DNA from: Melieria omissa
Taxonomy: Eukaryota; Arthropoda; Insecta; Diptera; Ulidiidae
DNA: 64,000 nt
Reading direction: 5' to 3'
Assembly: GCA_963971225.1 (NCBI GenBank)
Contig: OZ020270.1
Span: forward strand, 75,346,432-75,410,431
A program made the translations under genes and the position numbers. Shown in pieces: positions 10,265-20,572 of this stretch; position 1 is the first letter of the stretch, and every line of letters begins with the position of its first letter. The notes under the pieces were generated by a model that saw only the letters and a list, made by a program, of their open reading frames with translations, was not told the DNA's origin and did no database searches.

Positions 10265-13200
10265 ATACCAATAAACACGGGCATGAACTTATTTACATTA
10301 ACATTTCTTCACCTTTTGGGAGACCCTTAAAATTTTTGATCGACACAGGATCATCTTCTTCGTTTATCAACCCGAAATTTACAGAAAGCCTTAAGAAAAT
10401 CACAACAAAACCAGTCACTATAAAAACAATCCTAGCAGAACACACAATTAACCAACAAGTAGAATTACCCATATTTAAGGAATTTAAACAATCAGGGAAA
10501 TGCAAATTCTTTATTTTCGAGTTCCACAAATATTTCGATGGGTTACTGGGAATTGACTATCTAAAACAAGTAGGCGCTAAAATAAACCTACTACAAAACA
10601 CAATAGAAACAAAAAACGCAACGATCAGTCTTATCCACAAACCAAATGCTTCCTCCGGCAAAATCACCATCCCAGCTGCTACTAAAGTTTTAGTGAAAAT
10701 CCCGGTAGACATTAAATCTGGTGATATATTAATAGAAGAAACAAATATTAATAGCAATCTATATATCACGGGGGGATTATACTCTGCTAATGATTGGATC
10801 AGCTTAGTAGAAGTGGTAAATATAAGCCACAACGATCAAACACTGTACTTGGAACAACCACTGAAGGTTAGCCAATACATATCATCTCAATTCATTGAAT
10901 TGCATAATATCGGAATAGTAAACGAAAATAGTACCGGAAAAAGCACACAGATTAAAGACCTTCTACGGATGGAGCATCTCAATTGCGAAGAAAAAGAACA
11001 ACTCCTTAAGTTGTGCAAAAAGTACGATGACATATTTTTTAAAGAAGGTCAAAAACTTAGCTTTTCGAATGAAATAAAGCACAGAGTAATAACAACGAAC
11101 GATGTACCGATATATACGAAGTCCTATAGATACCCACATATACACAAACAAGAAGTACACAACCAAATTTCCTCAATGCTCTCGCAGGGCATTATCAGAC
11201 CAAGCTACTCCCCATGGAGTTCCCCAGTGTGGGTTGTCCCTAAGAAAAAAGATGCAAGTAATAAACAGAAATGGCGCCTCGTCATCGACTATCGCAAACT
11301 TAACGAAAAAACAGTGTCGGATAAATATCCTTTACCAAATATTACTGAGATCCTAGACAAGCTTGGTAAATGCATGTATTTTTCAACACTGGATCTAGCG
11401 AGTGGGTTCCACCAAATTGAAATGCACCCAAGGGACATCCAGAAAACTGCCTTCACAGTTGAAGGAGGGCATTACGAATACGTAAGAATGCCCTTTGGAC
11501 TCAAGAACGCACCTTCAACCTTCCAAAGAGTAATGGATAATGTCCTAAGGGAACTAATCGGGAAGAATTGTCTAGTATACCTAGACGACATCATAATTTT
11601 CTCAACCTCACTTGAAGAACATATACTCAATCTAGGACAAGTTTTTGAAAAACTCAAAAATTCCAATTTTAAAATCCAACTCGATAAATCAGAATTCCTA
11701 CAAAAACAAATCTCTTTCCTCGGACATATCGTAACAACAGATGGCATTAAGCCTAATCCAGATAAAATTTCAGCAGTTCAGAACTTTCCCTTACCGAAAA
11801 CTCAAAGAGAAATCAAATCATTTCTAGGTCTATTAGGGTACTACCGAAAATTCATACGTGATTTCGCTAAATTAACAAAACCAATGACAAGTTGTTTAAA
11901 AAAGGACAGGAAAATAGAATTCACTAAGGAGTATATCACGTCATTTGAAACATGCAAAAGGCTTTTATGCAACGATCCAATATTGCAATACCCTGACTTT
12001 TCCCAACCATTCATACTTACCACAGACGCAAGCAATTATGCACTGGGAGCTATATTGTCCCAGGGTACAATCGGTTCCGATAAACCTATATGCTTTGCGA
12101 GTAGAACACTTTCAGATTCTGAAATCAATTATTCCACTATAGAAAAGGAGTTATTGGCCATAGTATGGGCTGTCAAATACTTTCGCCCCTACCTTTTTGG
12201 AAGACAATTTACAATTGTAACTGACCACAGACCATTGACATGGTTAATGAGCCTTAGAGAGCCAAACTCTAAATTAATAAGATGGAGGCTCAAATTAGAG
12301 GAATTTGATTACAAAATTATCTATAAGAAAGGGAAAAGTAACACAAATGCAGATGCATTAAGCCGAGTAAAAATTGACGTAAATATCAATGACCAAAGCT
12401 CCTCTGTGCTCGGAACAAGCGGAAGTACCATTCACTCCGCAGAAGAGAATCTCGATGACGGTATCCCAATTTCCGAGAAACCACTTAATGATTTCAACAT
12501 TCAAATCATACTCCAAATTAACCCAAACAATAGTATCACAAAAGAAATGGTATTTAAAAACAAAAAAAGAATAACAACTTGTGAACAAAAATTCGACGAA
12601 AAAGGGATTATCAAAATCTTTAGAGAAAGTATTCCCCAAAACAAGCTCGTTGCGGTATATACAGATAACTGTACTTTCCGGATATTACAAAAAACATTTT
12701 CACGGTACTTCTCCAGTAACAAAATGTATCGGTTAATACGTTGCACACTTTATGTAATAGACATAACAAATAATGATGAACAGGAAACTACTATAAGGCT
12801 ATACCATAACAATAGTAATCACATAGAAACATACCTTCACCTTAAGAGAGAGTACTACTTTCCGCAAATGAAAAACAAAATAGCACAGATCATAAACAGT
12901 TGTGACACCTGCCAAACCCAAAAATATGACAGACGTCCCAAAAAAATAGTATACGAAAACCCAGAAATACCTCTAAAACCACTAGACATCTTACACATTG
13001 ACATCTATTCCATTAATCATAATCAAATCATCACGATAATAGACAAATGTTCAAAGTTTGCAGCCGGGTACACACTGGTAGCAAGGAACAGCTTGCAAGT
13101 AATAAAAGCTCTTAAAAATTTTATAAGCCTTCACGGCATACAAAAAAAAATTGTATGTGATCAGGGTGCTGAATTTTCATCTTTAATTTTTAAGGACTTC

Positions 13201-13767
13201 TGTAAGCAATTTCAAATACAACTACACATAACATCATTCCAACAGTCATCTAGCAACGCCCCGGTTGAGCGCCTCCACTCGACCCTAACTGAAATATATA
13301 GGATAATATTAGCAAAAAGGAAGGAAACAAAATCTGAAATCGATCACGATGAAATACTCTCCGAATGCTTAATCACATACAATAATGCTATCCATTCTAC
13401 CACTAGGTTAACGCCGTACGAACTATTCTTCGGCAAAACCTATACCTTTAATCAAAATATAGTATTCAACGAGGAACACGAGTACCTGAAGAAACTAAAC
13501 GAATACCAACAAAAAATTTACCCGGAAATACAAAGGAAAGTTGCCGAAATAACATCAGCCAGGATCGAAAGACTTAACAAAAACAGAAAACCTCCCGACA
13601 CCTTGTGTCCAGACGACGTAGTTTATCGAAAAGAAAATAGAAGAAACAAAATTACACCTAGGTTTTCGAAACAAAAAATTAAAAGAAATGAAAAATTAAC
13701 AATAATAACAGATAAGAACCAAAAAATCCATAAGTCAAAAATAAGGAAGAAGAAAACGAGGGAATAA
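10213..13767 (+). CDS. pol: Pol of errantivirus-type element (PR-RT-RNase H-IN)
   Basis: An intact frame of about 1,180 codons, lying -1 to gag and probably made as a Gag-Pol fusion. Domains in order: aspartic protease with LIDTGSSSSF at 10336-10365; reverse transcriptase with PVWVVPKKKD near 11224, LVIDYRKLN near 11281 and the catalytic YLDDII near 11578; RNase H with TTDASNYALG near 12018 and TDHRPLTW near 12222; integrase with an HHCC finger near 12800-12930 (H.NNSNHIETYLH, CDTCQTQ) and the catalytic triad in LHIDIY (about 12992), CDQGAEF (about 13155) and APVERLH (about 13257). All catalytic residues I can locate are present. It converts the element RNA to DNA and inserts it. The protein is complete while gag and env are broken. 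Confidence 0.9.
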   Translation, partial: RGNKFSPTCLAQPTGYIDTNKHGHELIYINISSPFGRPLKFLIDTGSSSSFINPKFTESLKKITTKPVTIKTILAEHTINQQVELPIFKEFKQSGKCKFFIFEFHKYFDGLLGIDYLKQVGAKINLLQNTIETKNATISLIHKPNASSGKITIPAATKVLVKIPVDIKSGDILIEETNINSNLYITGGLYSANDWISLVEVVNISHNDQTLYLEQPLKVSQYISSQFIELHNIGIVNENSTGKSTQIKDLLRMEHLNCEEKEQLLKLCKKYDDIFFKEGQKLSFSNEIKHRVITTNDVPIYTKSYRYPHIHKQEVHNQISSMLSQGIIRPSYSPWSSPVWVVPKKKDASNKQKWRLVIDYRKLNEKTVSDKYPLPNITEILDKLGKCMYFSTLDLASGFHQIEMHPRDIQKTAFTVEGGHYEYVRMPFGLKNAPSTFQRVMDNVLRELIGKNCLVYLDDIIIFSTSLEEHILNLGQVFEKLKNSNFKIQLDKSEFLQKQISFLGHIVTTDGIKPNPDKISAVQNFPLPKTQREIKSFLGLLGYYRKFIRDFAKLTKPMTSCLKKDRKIEFTKEYITSFETCKRLLCNDPILQYPDFSQPFILTTDASNYALGAILSQGTIGSDKPICFASRTLSDSEINYSTIEKELLAIVWAVKYFRPYLFGRQFTIVTDHRPLTWLMSLREPNSKLIRWRLKLEEFDYKIIYKKGKSNTNADALSRVKIDVNINDQSSSVLGTSGSTIHSAEENLDDGIPISEKPLNDFNIQIILQINPNNSITKEMVFKNKKRITTCEQKFDEKGIIKIFRESIPQNKLVAVYTDNCTFRILQKTFSRYFSSNKMYRLIRCTLYVIDITNNDEQETTIRLYHNNSNHIETYLHLKREYYFPQMKNKIAQIINSCDTCQTQKYDRRPKKIVYENPEIPLKPLDILHIDIYSINHNQIITIIDKCSKFAAGYTLVARNSLQVIKALKNFISLHGIQKKIVCDQGAEFSSLIFKDFCKQFQIQLHITSFQQSSSNAPVERLHSTLTEIYRIILAKRKETKSEIDHDEILSECLITYNNAIHSTTRLTPYELFFGKTYTFNQNIVFNEEHEYLKKLNEYQQKIYPEIQRKVAEITSARIERLNKNRKPPDTLCPDDVVYRKENRRNKITPRFSKQKIKRNEKLTIITDKNQKIHKSKIRKKKTRE
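10222..10228 (+). promoter_or_regulatory. Candidate -1 ribosomal frameshift heptamer
   Basis: AAATTTT is placed in the gag frame as A.AAT.TTT, the canonical X.XXY.YYZ arrangement, inside the gag-pol overlap (pol frame opens at 10213, gag ends at 10264). Pol lies in the -1 frame, as the model needs. No downstream structure was computed. Confidence 0.6.
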
Positions 13768-13921
13768 CGAAATAGATTTCATGGGAAAATTTTTATTATT
13801 AAGGAAAATCGTATTTCATTAAATCCATCCTAACCTAGGGTACTGACGGCATATCAGTAGTGACTCAATACAGTCCATCCCGAAGTAGGAGTATTGACGG
13901 AATATCAATACAGTGGTTTAA

Positions 13922-15698
13922 TTGAAACGAAAAAAAAGAAGTTTTTCTAATATATGTATATATTTTTTTTATATATTTCATGCAACCACCAAATATCACC
14001 CCTATCCCCTCAGACTTCCCACTTGGGCACTATGCCAACGCATGAACATTCAGAATATTAATGATGGCATATCATTACTGGAGCTAAAACTGGGAAATAC
14101 AAGAATAATAAACTCACATAACAATATGGTCCATATAATAAACCTAAATACATACGTAGAATGCGTACACAAAATTAACGAAACCCTTAAGATGATTCAA
14201 CCAAATGATATGGCTAATGACTCGCTCGAGGTAACGAAACTAAAACTGACCGAACTAAAAGAAAAACTTCATTCAATCATACCTATGGAAAGCAAACGGG
14301 AAAAAAGAGGAATAATAAATGGACTCGGGTCTATAGTTAAATTCATTACCGGGAACATGGACAACTCAGATGCAGAACACATAAATACAGAACTAACACG
14401 GCAAGACAAAATTAACACTCACGTGATAAAAAGACTCTCAGATATCACACAAGACATCAATGACGAGCAAGAGTTTATTATAAAGATTTTAAAAGAAGAC
14501 CAAAAAATATACACAAACAAAATATTTAAAGAAGAAAACGCCATTCACGAAATGCAATATCTAAACAAAATCAACTATAACACAGAAAAACTAATTAAGC
14601 AAATCGAGAATATTGCCGAAGCAATCATACTAGCAAAACTAAATATAATCTCAAAATTCCTACTATCCAAAAACGAAATAGATTTAATAAGAAACACAAT
14701 AGAAAATCAGGATATCCAAATGATATCGAATGAAAACATATACGAAATGTTAGAACATAGTATTCAATATAAAAACCCCCGTATTTAGACACGAAAATTA
14801 TACAATGGCACATATTATACCCCTACCAATAAATCAAACAAAACAAATAAAAACACCACAATTCATAGCATATAATAAGCACACTATAAGTTATTTTAGA
14901 AAGGTATGCCAAAAGATTGAAGGAACGTTCTTCTGTAAGAACCCGTTTAAAGAGGAAGCAGCATCAACATCGGAGTGCGTCGGAAACCTGCTAAGGAAGG
15001 AAGAACCAAAATGCGACATCGAAGACGTTGGTCACATCGAAGAGATTACAGAACCCGAGAAGAATTTCATATTATTTAAAAACGCAGCAAATTTACTAAT
15101 AAACTCTACTTGCAGCCCACCTGTTGAAATAAACGGGACGGCAATCCTATACCACGAAAATTGCGCAGTCACAATCAACGACATTACATATGACGACAGG
15201 GAGGCACACTTCGAAGAAACAATCAAGATAAACCTACCCCAGCACAAGCAGATCATCCCGAAGGAAATGTTTGATGAACCAACCCTTCCTAAACTAAGAA
15301 ATCACCAACTACGGGATAGAGCGGTCATACTAGAACTAGACAAGCGAACAAACATCCACAAATGGATAACATACACCTCGATGGGAATACTACTCCTGGT
15401 CTTCGTAATTACCACAACCTACATAGCAAGGAAAAGCAGAAAAACAATTTACTCCTACACCCCGCGACTTACGGAAAGCATCGCTACGGCCCCAGCAGAT
15501 TCACTGTGGCCTTCGCTCTACTCTAAGGGGGGGAGGAGTTACCTCACCCGCACCACACACCGCACAAAGTACCTCACCCGCACCACACACCACACGAAGT
15601 ACGACATCACCCACGCTACACGCACCACCCAAACCACGGAGGGCAAATTGCTGACAACGACAGCCAGCCGACAACAACAATCAGCAGCAACAAAGTAG
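13922..15698 (+). pseudogene. env: Env of errantivirus-type element, split by a frame break
   Basis: Two overlapping open stretches, 13922-14788 and 14765-15698, together cover the envelope glycoprotein. The first carries a short hydrophobic N-terminal segment (residues 11-22), a furin-type site KREKR near 14300-14314, and right after it a Gly-rich fusion-peptide-like stretch (GIINGLGSIVKF). The second, in another frame, has Cys-rich ectodomain sequence and a transmembrane helix (TSMGILLLVFVITTTYIA) near 15376-15429. The break lies at the A5C5 run 14771-14780, consistent with a single-base indel. The last 50 or so codons read through the polypurine tract into the 3' LTR. As it stands no full glycoprotein can be made. 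Confidence 0.8.
15525..15536 (+). promoter_or_regulatory. Polypurine tract
   Basis: AAGGGGGGGAGG lies directly before the 3' LTR, the expected site for plus-strand priming. It is also read as coding sequence at the end of env. Confidence 0.85.
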
Positions 15699-16136
15699 TG
15701 CACTGCCGACAACAACAATCAGCAGCAACAAAGTAGTGCACTGCCGACACAGCAGCGAGCCGCAATAGTGTAAACAAATAGCAGAATCGCTGACATTCCA
15801 CAGCAGCGTAGACGAATAGGAAAACCATCGACGTTCAACAACAACAAATAGCGATCAACAGAAATCGATACCGGCAAAACAAACGCACTGGACAGCAATT
15901 CGATACCGCAGCACAAGACGCGCTAGGCAGCAAATTCTGCGGAAGCCGAACCGATCAGCAAATTCAACGGAAGCTGAAACTATCAACAAACCTACAAAGT
16001 AGGGCATGTTTACTAAAACTTTGGGGATTTAATTAGTATATAAGAGCCGGAGAATTGTAAAATAAATGAGTTGAAGTGTCAATCTAGTACGAACCAGTTG
16101 TGTTTTCTTGAGCTTCGCAGGCCGCCGCTCATAACT
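15537..16136 (+). repeat. 3' LTR of errantivirus-type element (600 bp)
   Basis: Same sequence as the 5' LTR as far as read, plus a 30-bp tandem duplication of the block TACCTCACCCGCACCACAC near the start. It includes TATATAAG at 16037-16044 and AATAAA at 16061-16066. It is followed by the TSD CGCG at 16137-16140. Confidence 0.9.
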
Positions 16137-17375
16137 CGCGCGCCGATGTTGAGCCGCGCACGGCGCGAGAAGTACTCATTGCGCATACATTGCACTCTCT
16201 ACGTGTTCGCACGTACAGCGCGCGCGGTCAACATCGGCGCACGCGGTCAACTTGGTCGTTGGATTGACGGCAAACTATTTATAGTAGATGAGTGTTCGAG
16301 CACTCATTTTGTAGGTAATTTCAAGTACTTTAAAATGGTATCGAAGCAGTATGCGAAAAACCTACCGGTTTCACGGTATTCACGAAAAATGAAAACTATC
16401 CCTCACTTTTGACCTTTGACCGGCCATTGCGATTCACCTAATCGACCTATGACCTCTATTTTTTATTATAATTAGATAGATAATTTTATTCCCCACAAAT
16501 TTGATCCCTCGGACTTGTCGGTACGAGCAATAGCACCGGAGATAAGGAGTTAAAACGAGCTCACCCCTAAATAAGCAGGGGGTAGTATCTTCCCCCACCC
16601 CCTCGAATACGAAAACTCAGTTTTAGACTCAGGACATGCCCCCGAACACACCCTCAAAATTTCAGCCATTAAGTATTTTTTTTTAGTAAATGTGATTTAT
16701 TTGTCTCTATTTACTGTACTATCAACTGTTATCGACAAGAACAATGCCAAAGTGGCCGAACTCGCCGCCCGCTCATATGCTGATGCTGTCGCCACTGCTG
16801 TCGCTCACACTGATGATGCGCCGGCAAATGCTGTGTCGGTTGTTGTTGCTGCTGCAGAGATCACGGATGCTTCGTCTACTCCGCGCTTTGGAAATAATGG
16901 CACTCAAAGTACTCACCTCCATCATACTGATACGATGAGAAATTCTGTGCCGCACTGTACAGGAATGCTTTTCTCCGCACGAATGTTTTCCAAGCATACT
17001 TTTAGGCATGCACGGTGAAGTACAGCAAAACTGTTATAAATTCGCTTGGTATAGTCCGATATGGCAAGGATGGTTCTGGAATAAATGGGCTGTGCGAGAA
17101 TGGTCGAGCGCTTTCCAATTAGAAGTTGCAAGAAACTTCGGCGCGATAAGAAAATTGGTATAAAAGCAGCAGTGGCAGCGCAAGGGGTCGAGTCTGTGTT
17201 GAGCAAGCAATGGGGAAACATGCAATAGTAGTAGTGTAAAGTAGAACAAGTTCAAATTTGTAAATAAAGCGATTGTTAGTTTTGACTACGTTGCGCTGGA
17301 TAACTGAAGTTGTTTTATTTTCAAATACAATCAAAAACGAACCGTCGATAACGAACTGTGGAATTTCGTAACATT

Positions 17376-17392
17376 TGGTGTCAGAAATTGGG
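17376..17392 (+). promoter_or_regulatory. Primer binding site, tRNA-Leu type
   Basis: TGGTGTCAGAAATTGGG starts two bases after the 5' LTR. It matches the 3' end of insect tRNA-Leu in its first 11 bases; the sister element at 52374 matches further. tRNA-Leu priming is known for the mdg3/blastopia type of gypsy elements. Confidence 0.65.
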
Positions 17393-17435
17393 GATTGTAT
17401 TACTGAAAGTAAAATAGAATTATAAAAACGCAGAC

Positions 17436-19700
17436 ATGGTTAAACTGGAGCTGCTGAAGGTTGACCAGCTGAAGAAGGAGCTGGCGGCCTGGAATTTGCC
17501 GACTGCTGGCGGTAAGGTGGAGTTGCAGCTGCGTTTGCGAGAGGCGTGTGAATCACGAGGCATTGATTGGGCTGCACACGAGTTCGGAACGCAGGAACAA
17601 GAGGCGTCGGCCAAGGTGGAGGAATCGCCTGCTGGTGCTGCTTCGCTACAGAGTACAGCTGCAGCGGCTGCACCAATACAAGCGTTGGACATGAGCCAAC
17701 TAATGGCTGCACTCAAAGGCATGTCGGCGCAAATGGAAGCAGCGAATCGAGAAATGGCAGCGAAGCTGGAAACTACGAATCGAGAAATGGCAGCGAAGCT
17801 GGAAACTACGAATCTCGGAATTTCGGCAAAAGTCGAAACGACAAATCTAGAAATAGCTAAAATGGAGACGGCGAACCGAGAAGTAGCGGAGCGAATGGAA
17901 ACCAAGCTTCAGGAAAATTCTGCGCGCTTGGAGCAGAAAGTGGAAGAAATCTCAAACAAGCTTGATGTGAAGGTGGAGCACCTGGGAGCGCAAGTGGAAC
18001 ACTTGGATAGACGAGTCGACGGCCTGGATGATTCTCTGAACAGACGAGTTAATGACTTGGATGATTCCTTGAACAAACGAGTTGACAGTCTGGAGGATTC
18101 GGTAAACAGGAAAATCGATGAGCGGCTTAAAGAGGTACAGCTGCGAGCAAGATTGCAGTCGGTTGAGGAAAGTTTTGCCATAGCAGTGCCTACTTATGAT
18201 GGTACTACGTCGTTCGACACATTCAAACTACAATTCGATATGGCTGCTTTGGAGAGTCAGTGGACCGATGTTAGGAAAGGTCGGAGACTGATACTGGCTC
18301 TAAGAGGTCCGGCAGCTGAGGTAATAAAAACAGTTCCGGAAGGTTTGAGAGGTGATTACGAGACCGTCATAAGGGCGCTGGCAGCCAGATACAGTGACGA
18401 GCACAACAAAATGCTGTATTATTGCGAGCTGAAGAACCGCTGGCAAAGAGCAGACGAGGCGCTGCAGACGTATGCAGCAGACATTGAGCGGCTCGTACAG
18501 TTGTGCTACCCGAAATTCGGCGCTGATTATCTCGAGAGGATGAAGATTGAGGCGTTTATTGAAGGTCTTCATGACCCGGAGACACGACGCAGTGCATTAA
18601 TGATGGGCAAGCCGACATTCCGTGAGACGGTGACAAGCGCATTGACGTATGAGGCGGCCTGGAGGGGAAGTTTTCGACAGTCATCTGCGGAGATGCATGG
18701 GGTCCAATCTGGACGTGTCACACAAAGCCAGACAGTGAGCTCGGATGCACCAGCGGGGCTGCGGGCAGTATCATCTCGAGTCAGTTGCTGGCGATGTGGC
18801 AAGCAAGGCCACATATCACGCCATCTGCGAGAAAAGCGTTCCGGACAAAAGACGTTGCCAAGAAGGGATGACGCTCTGCCACACCATTCGTGCGAGACCG
18901 AACGCAGGCGTAATTCGCAGGCCGGAAACGATGGACAAATTGTGGATGTTCGGTCGGTAAGAGTTCTGCAAGAGGAAGATTGGCTTGCGGAAAGGCTACA
19001 GAAGGATCAGCGCAAGGATACGGATCTCGCGAAGATCATCAAAGGCAAAGCGCAGAGATTACGGCCGGCCTGGCAGGAGTTGGCTGGTGAGAGCCCGATC
19101 GCGAAGGCTTACTGGGCACAGTGGCAAAGTCTACGTCTGCAGGATGGCTGCCTATACCGCGAGTGGGAGAGCAGGGATGGCAGGACCAGGAAATCCCTAA
19201 TAGTGGTCCCGAGAGCCCGAATCGACGATGTCATCGAGGAAAACCATAGCGACTCCAGTGGAGGGCACCTAGGCACCGCAAAAACTGTCGCCAAGATAAG
19301 AAGGCGGTTCTATTGGGTAGGATGCCAGGAGTCTGTCGCTGAGTGGATCAGAGGCTGTAATCGGTGTTCGGCTGCGAAAGGGCCGAGGAGAAGATCGCGG
19401 AGCCGCACTCAACTAGTTGAAAGCAGGTTGACAGCGAGCTATGGTCTACGGGCTAACCCAGAGGGGTTCCAAGAAGGCGATCTGGTAATGCTTTACAACC
19501 CGCAGCGCAGGAAATGTTCGTCTCCAAAGCTTCAAGCGTCATGGGAAGGACCGTACAAGGTCGTGACCAGGATTAATGACGTGGTGTACAGGGTTCAACG
19601 CTGCTGCAGCGGAAATGCCAGGCTGAAAGTAGTCCATTTGGAGCGCCTGGCGTCTTACTCCGGCGGAGCCTCGGTACTTGTTCGGGACGAACAAGTCTAA
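17436..19700 (+). CDS. Open Gag-integrase fusion of 754 codons
   Basis: Residues 1-50 look like a SAP-type or related N-terminal helix pair (VKLELLKVDQLKKELAAWNL). Residues 95-235 form a long coiled coil with repeated MAAKLETTNRE and DSLNRRVNDLD units. Gag core is at about 245-420 (PTYDGTTSFDTFKLQF). A degenerate zinc knuckle CWRCGKQGHISRHL has Leu where the last Cys is expected. The frame then passes directly into the integrase N-terminus: a linker and an HHCC finger (H...H near 605-613, CNRCSAAKGP near 645). It skips the catalytic core and ends with the GPY/F module (WEGPYKVVTRINDVVYRV). PR, RT, RNase H and the DDE core are gone, yet no stop or frameshift occurs. Whether this open frame is selected or chance is unknown. 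Confidence 0.75.
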   Translation: MVKLELLKVDQLKKELAAWNLPTAGGKVELQLRLREACESRGIDWAAHEFGTQEQEASAKVEESPAGAASLQSTAAAAAPIQALDMSQLMAALKGMSAQMEAANREMAAKLETTNREMAAKLETTNLGISAKVETTNLEIAKMETANREVAERMETKLQENSARLEQKVEEISNKLDVKVEHLGAQVEHLDRRVDGLDDSLNRRVNDLDDSLNKRVDSLEDSVNRKIDERLKEVQLRARLQSVEESFAIAVPTYDGTTSFDTFKLQFDMAALESQWTDVRKGRRLILALRGPAAEVIKTVPEGLRGDYETVIRALAARYSDEHNKMLYYCELKNRWQRADEALQTYAADIERLVQLCYPKFGADYLERMKIEAFIEGLHDPETRRSALMMGKPTFRETVTSALTYEAAWRGSFRQSSAEMHGVQSGRVTQSQTVSSDAPAGLRAVSSRVSCWRCGKQGHISRHLREKRSGQKTLPRRDDALPHHSCETERRRNSQAGNDGQIVDVRSVRVLQEEDWLAERLQKDQRKDTDLAKIIKGKAQRLRPAWQELAGESPIAKAYWAQWQSLRLQDGCLYREWESRDGRTRKSLIVVPRARIDDVIEENHSDSSGGHLGTAKTVAKIRRRFYWVGCQESVAEWIRGCNRCSAAKGPRRRSRSRTQLVESRLTASYGLRANPEGFQEGDLVMLYNPQRRKCSSPKLQASWEGPYKVVTRINDVVYRVQRCCSGNARLKVVHLERLASYSGGASVLVRDEQV

Positions 19701-20572
19701 GCGATGGACAGTGATACGATGAGAAATTCTGTGCCGCACTGTACAGGAATGCTTTTCTCCGCACGAATGTTTTCCAAGCATACTTTTAGGCATGCACTGT
19801 GAAGTACAGCAAAACTGTTATAAATTCGCTTGGTATAGTCCGATATGGCAAGGATGGTTCTGGAATAAATGGGCTGTGCGAGAATGGTCGAGCGCTTTCC
19901 AATTAGAAGTTGCAAGAAACTTCGGCGCGATAAGAAAATTGGTATAAAAGCAGCAGTGGCAGCGCAAGGGGTCGAGTCTGTGTTGAGCAAGCAATGGGGA
20001 AACATGCAATAGTAGTAGTGTAAAGTAGAACAAGTTCAAATTTGTAAATAAAGCGATTGTTAGTTTTGACTACGTTGCGCTGGATAACTGAAGTTGTTTT
20101 ATTTTCAAATACAATCAAAAACGAACCGTCGATAACGAACTGTGGAATTTCGTAACAATACTAACAATGCAGTCAGTGAGAAGAGGCAAGGCAAAAAGCA
20201 TACCGTCGTCGTTGGAAGCAATTTGACTGTGGAATTAGATGTAGCAATTCGACTCAAATGGTTACATCTGTCAGCGTTTAAGCCCTCTGTTACGGCAGAG
20301 AATATCGTTGATTACGTAGCAAAGCACTCATCAATTGAGCCTTCAGCTATCTCTTGTTACAAGCTAATCAAGAGAGATACGCCTACGGACTCTTTAAAAA
20401 GAGTGAACTTCAAACTTGGAGTCTCATCTTTACATCTCGAGAAGCTGTTGAATGCTGCGATCTGGCCTACCGATGTCAAAGTGCGCCCGTTCAAGTTTTT
20501 TCAGAAACCAGGCGACATAAGAAAATTAACTTAACATCTAATACACAACCTCAATGTTCCCTCCATACGAGC

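Larger units (their letters stand above)
7783..16136 (+). mobile_element. Errantivirus-type LTR retroelement with env
   Basis: An 8.35-kb element with LTRs 7783-8352 and 15537-16136 beginning AGTTAC and ending ATAACT, TSD CGCG on both sides (extendable to CGCGCG), a tRNA-Ser type primer site, gag, pol and env. Layout, LTR ends and the env cleavage motif place it among gypsy-group errantiviruses (17.6/297-like). LTRs appear identical except for one 30-bp tandem duplication in the 3' copy, so insertion is recent. It is nevertheless defective, with an in-frame stop in gag and a frame break in env. Confidence 0.9.
7313..16721. mobile_element. Element with ~470-bp terminal inverted repeats, host of the errantivirus insertion
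   Basis: Left arm 7313-7782 and right arm about 16237-16721 are inverted copies, about 97% identical by eye. Outer ends are TAGTACAGTAAAT and ATTTACTGTACTA, and the flanking TSD is TCA (7310-7312, 16722-16724). The core between arms (16137-16236) is GC-rich with its own inverted motifs GCCGATGTTGA and TCAACATCGGC. There is no transposase, so it is non-autonomous. A 3-bp TSD does not match TA, TTAA or 8-bp families, and I cannot name the superfamily. Confidence 0.7.
16928..20157 (+). mobile_element. Internally deleted gypsy-superfamily element (3.2 kb), inserted in the LINE ORF1
   Basis: LTRs 16928-17373 and 19712-20157 (446 bp each, TGATACGATG...CGTAACA) differ at one base as far as read (17014 G, 19798 T). 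TSD is ATAC (16924-16927, 20158-20161). LTRs contain TATAAAA (17159-17165) and AATAAA (17263-17268). The body is a single long ORF that lacks protease, RT, RNase H and the integrase core. It is related to the full-size element at 51930-58244 in coding sequence, but the LTRs belong to a distinct subfamily. It would need enzymes in trans to move. Confidence 0.85.
7205..20534 (+). pseudogene. LINE ORF1 in three pieces
   Basis: The pieces are 7205-7312 (Ser-rich N-terminus beginning MINKNSATKTSSS), 16725-16927 (Ala-rich, containing KVAELAARSYADAVATA), and 20162-20534 (containing LHLSAFKPSVTAENIVDYV, ISCYKLIKRDTPTDSLKRVN and a basic end KVRPFKFFQKPGD). The last part resembles the conserved C-terminal domain of ORF1 proteins in CR1/Jockey-group elements, which bind element RNA. 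Each joint falls on a TSD (TCA, then ATAC) and keeps frame, which is strong evidence that this was one ORF when the insertions happened. The N-terminal start at 7205 is close to the truncation point, so the true 5' end may be lost. Confidence 0.65.
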
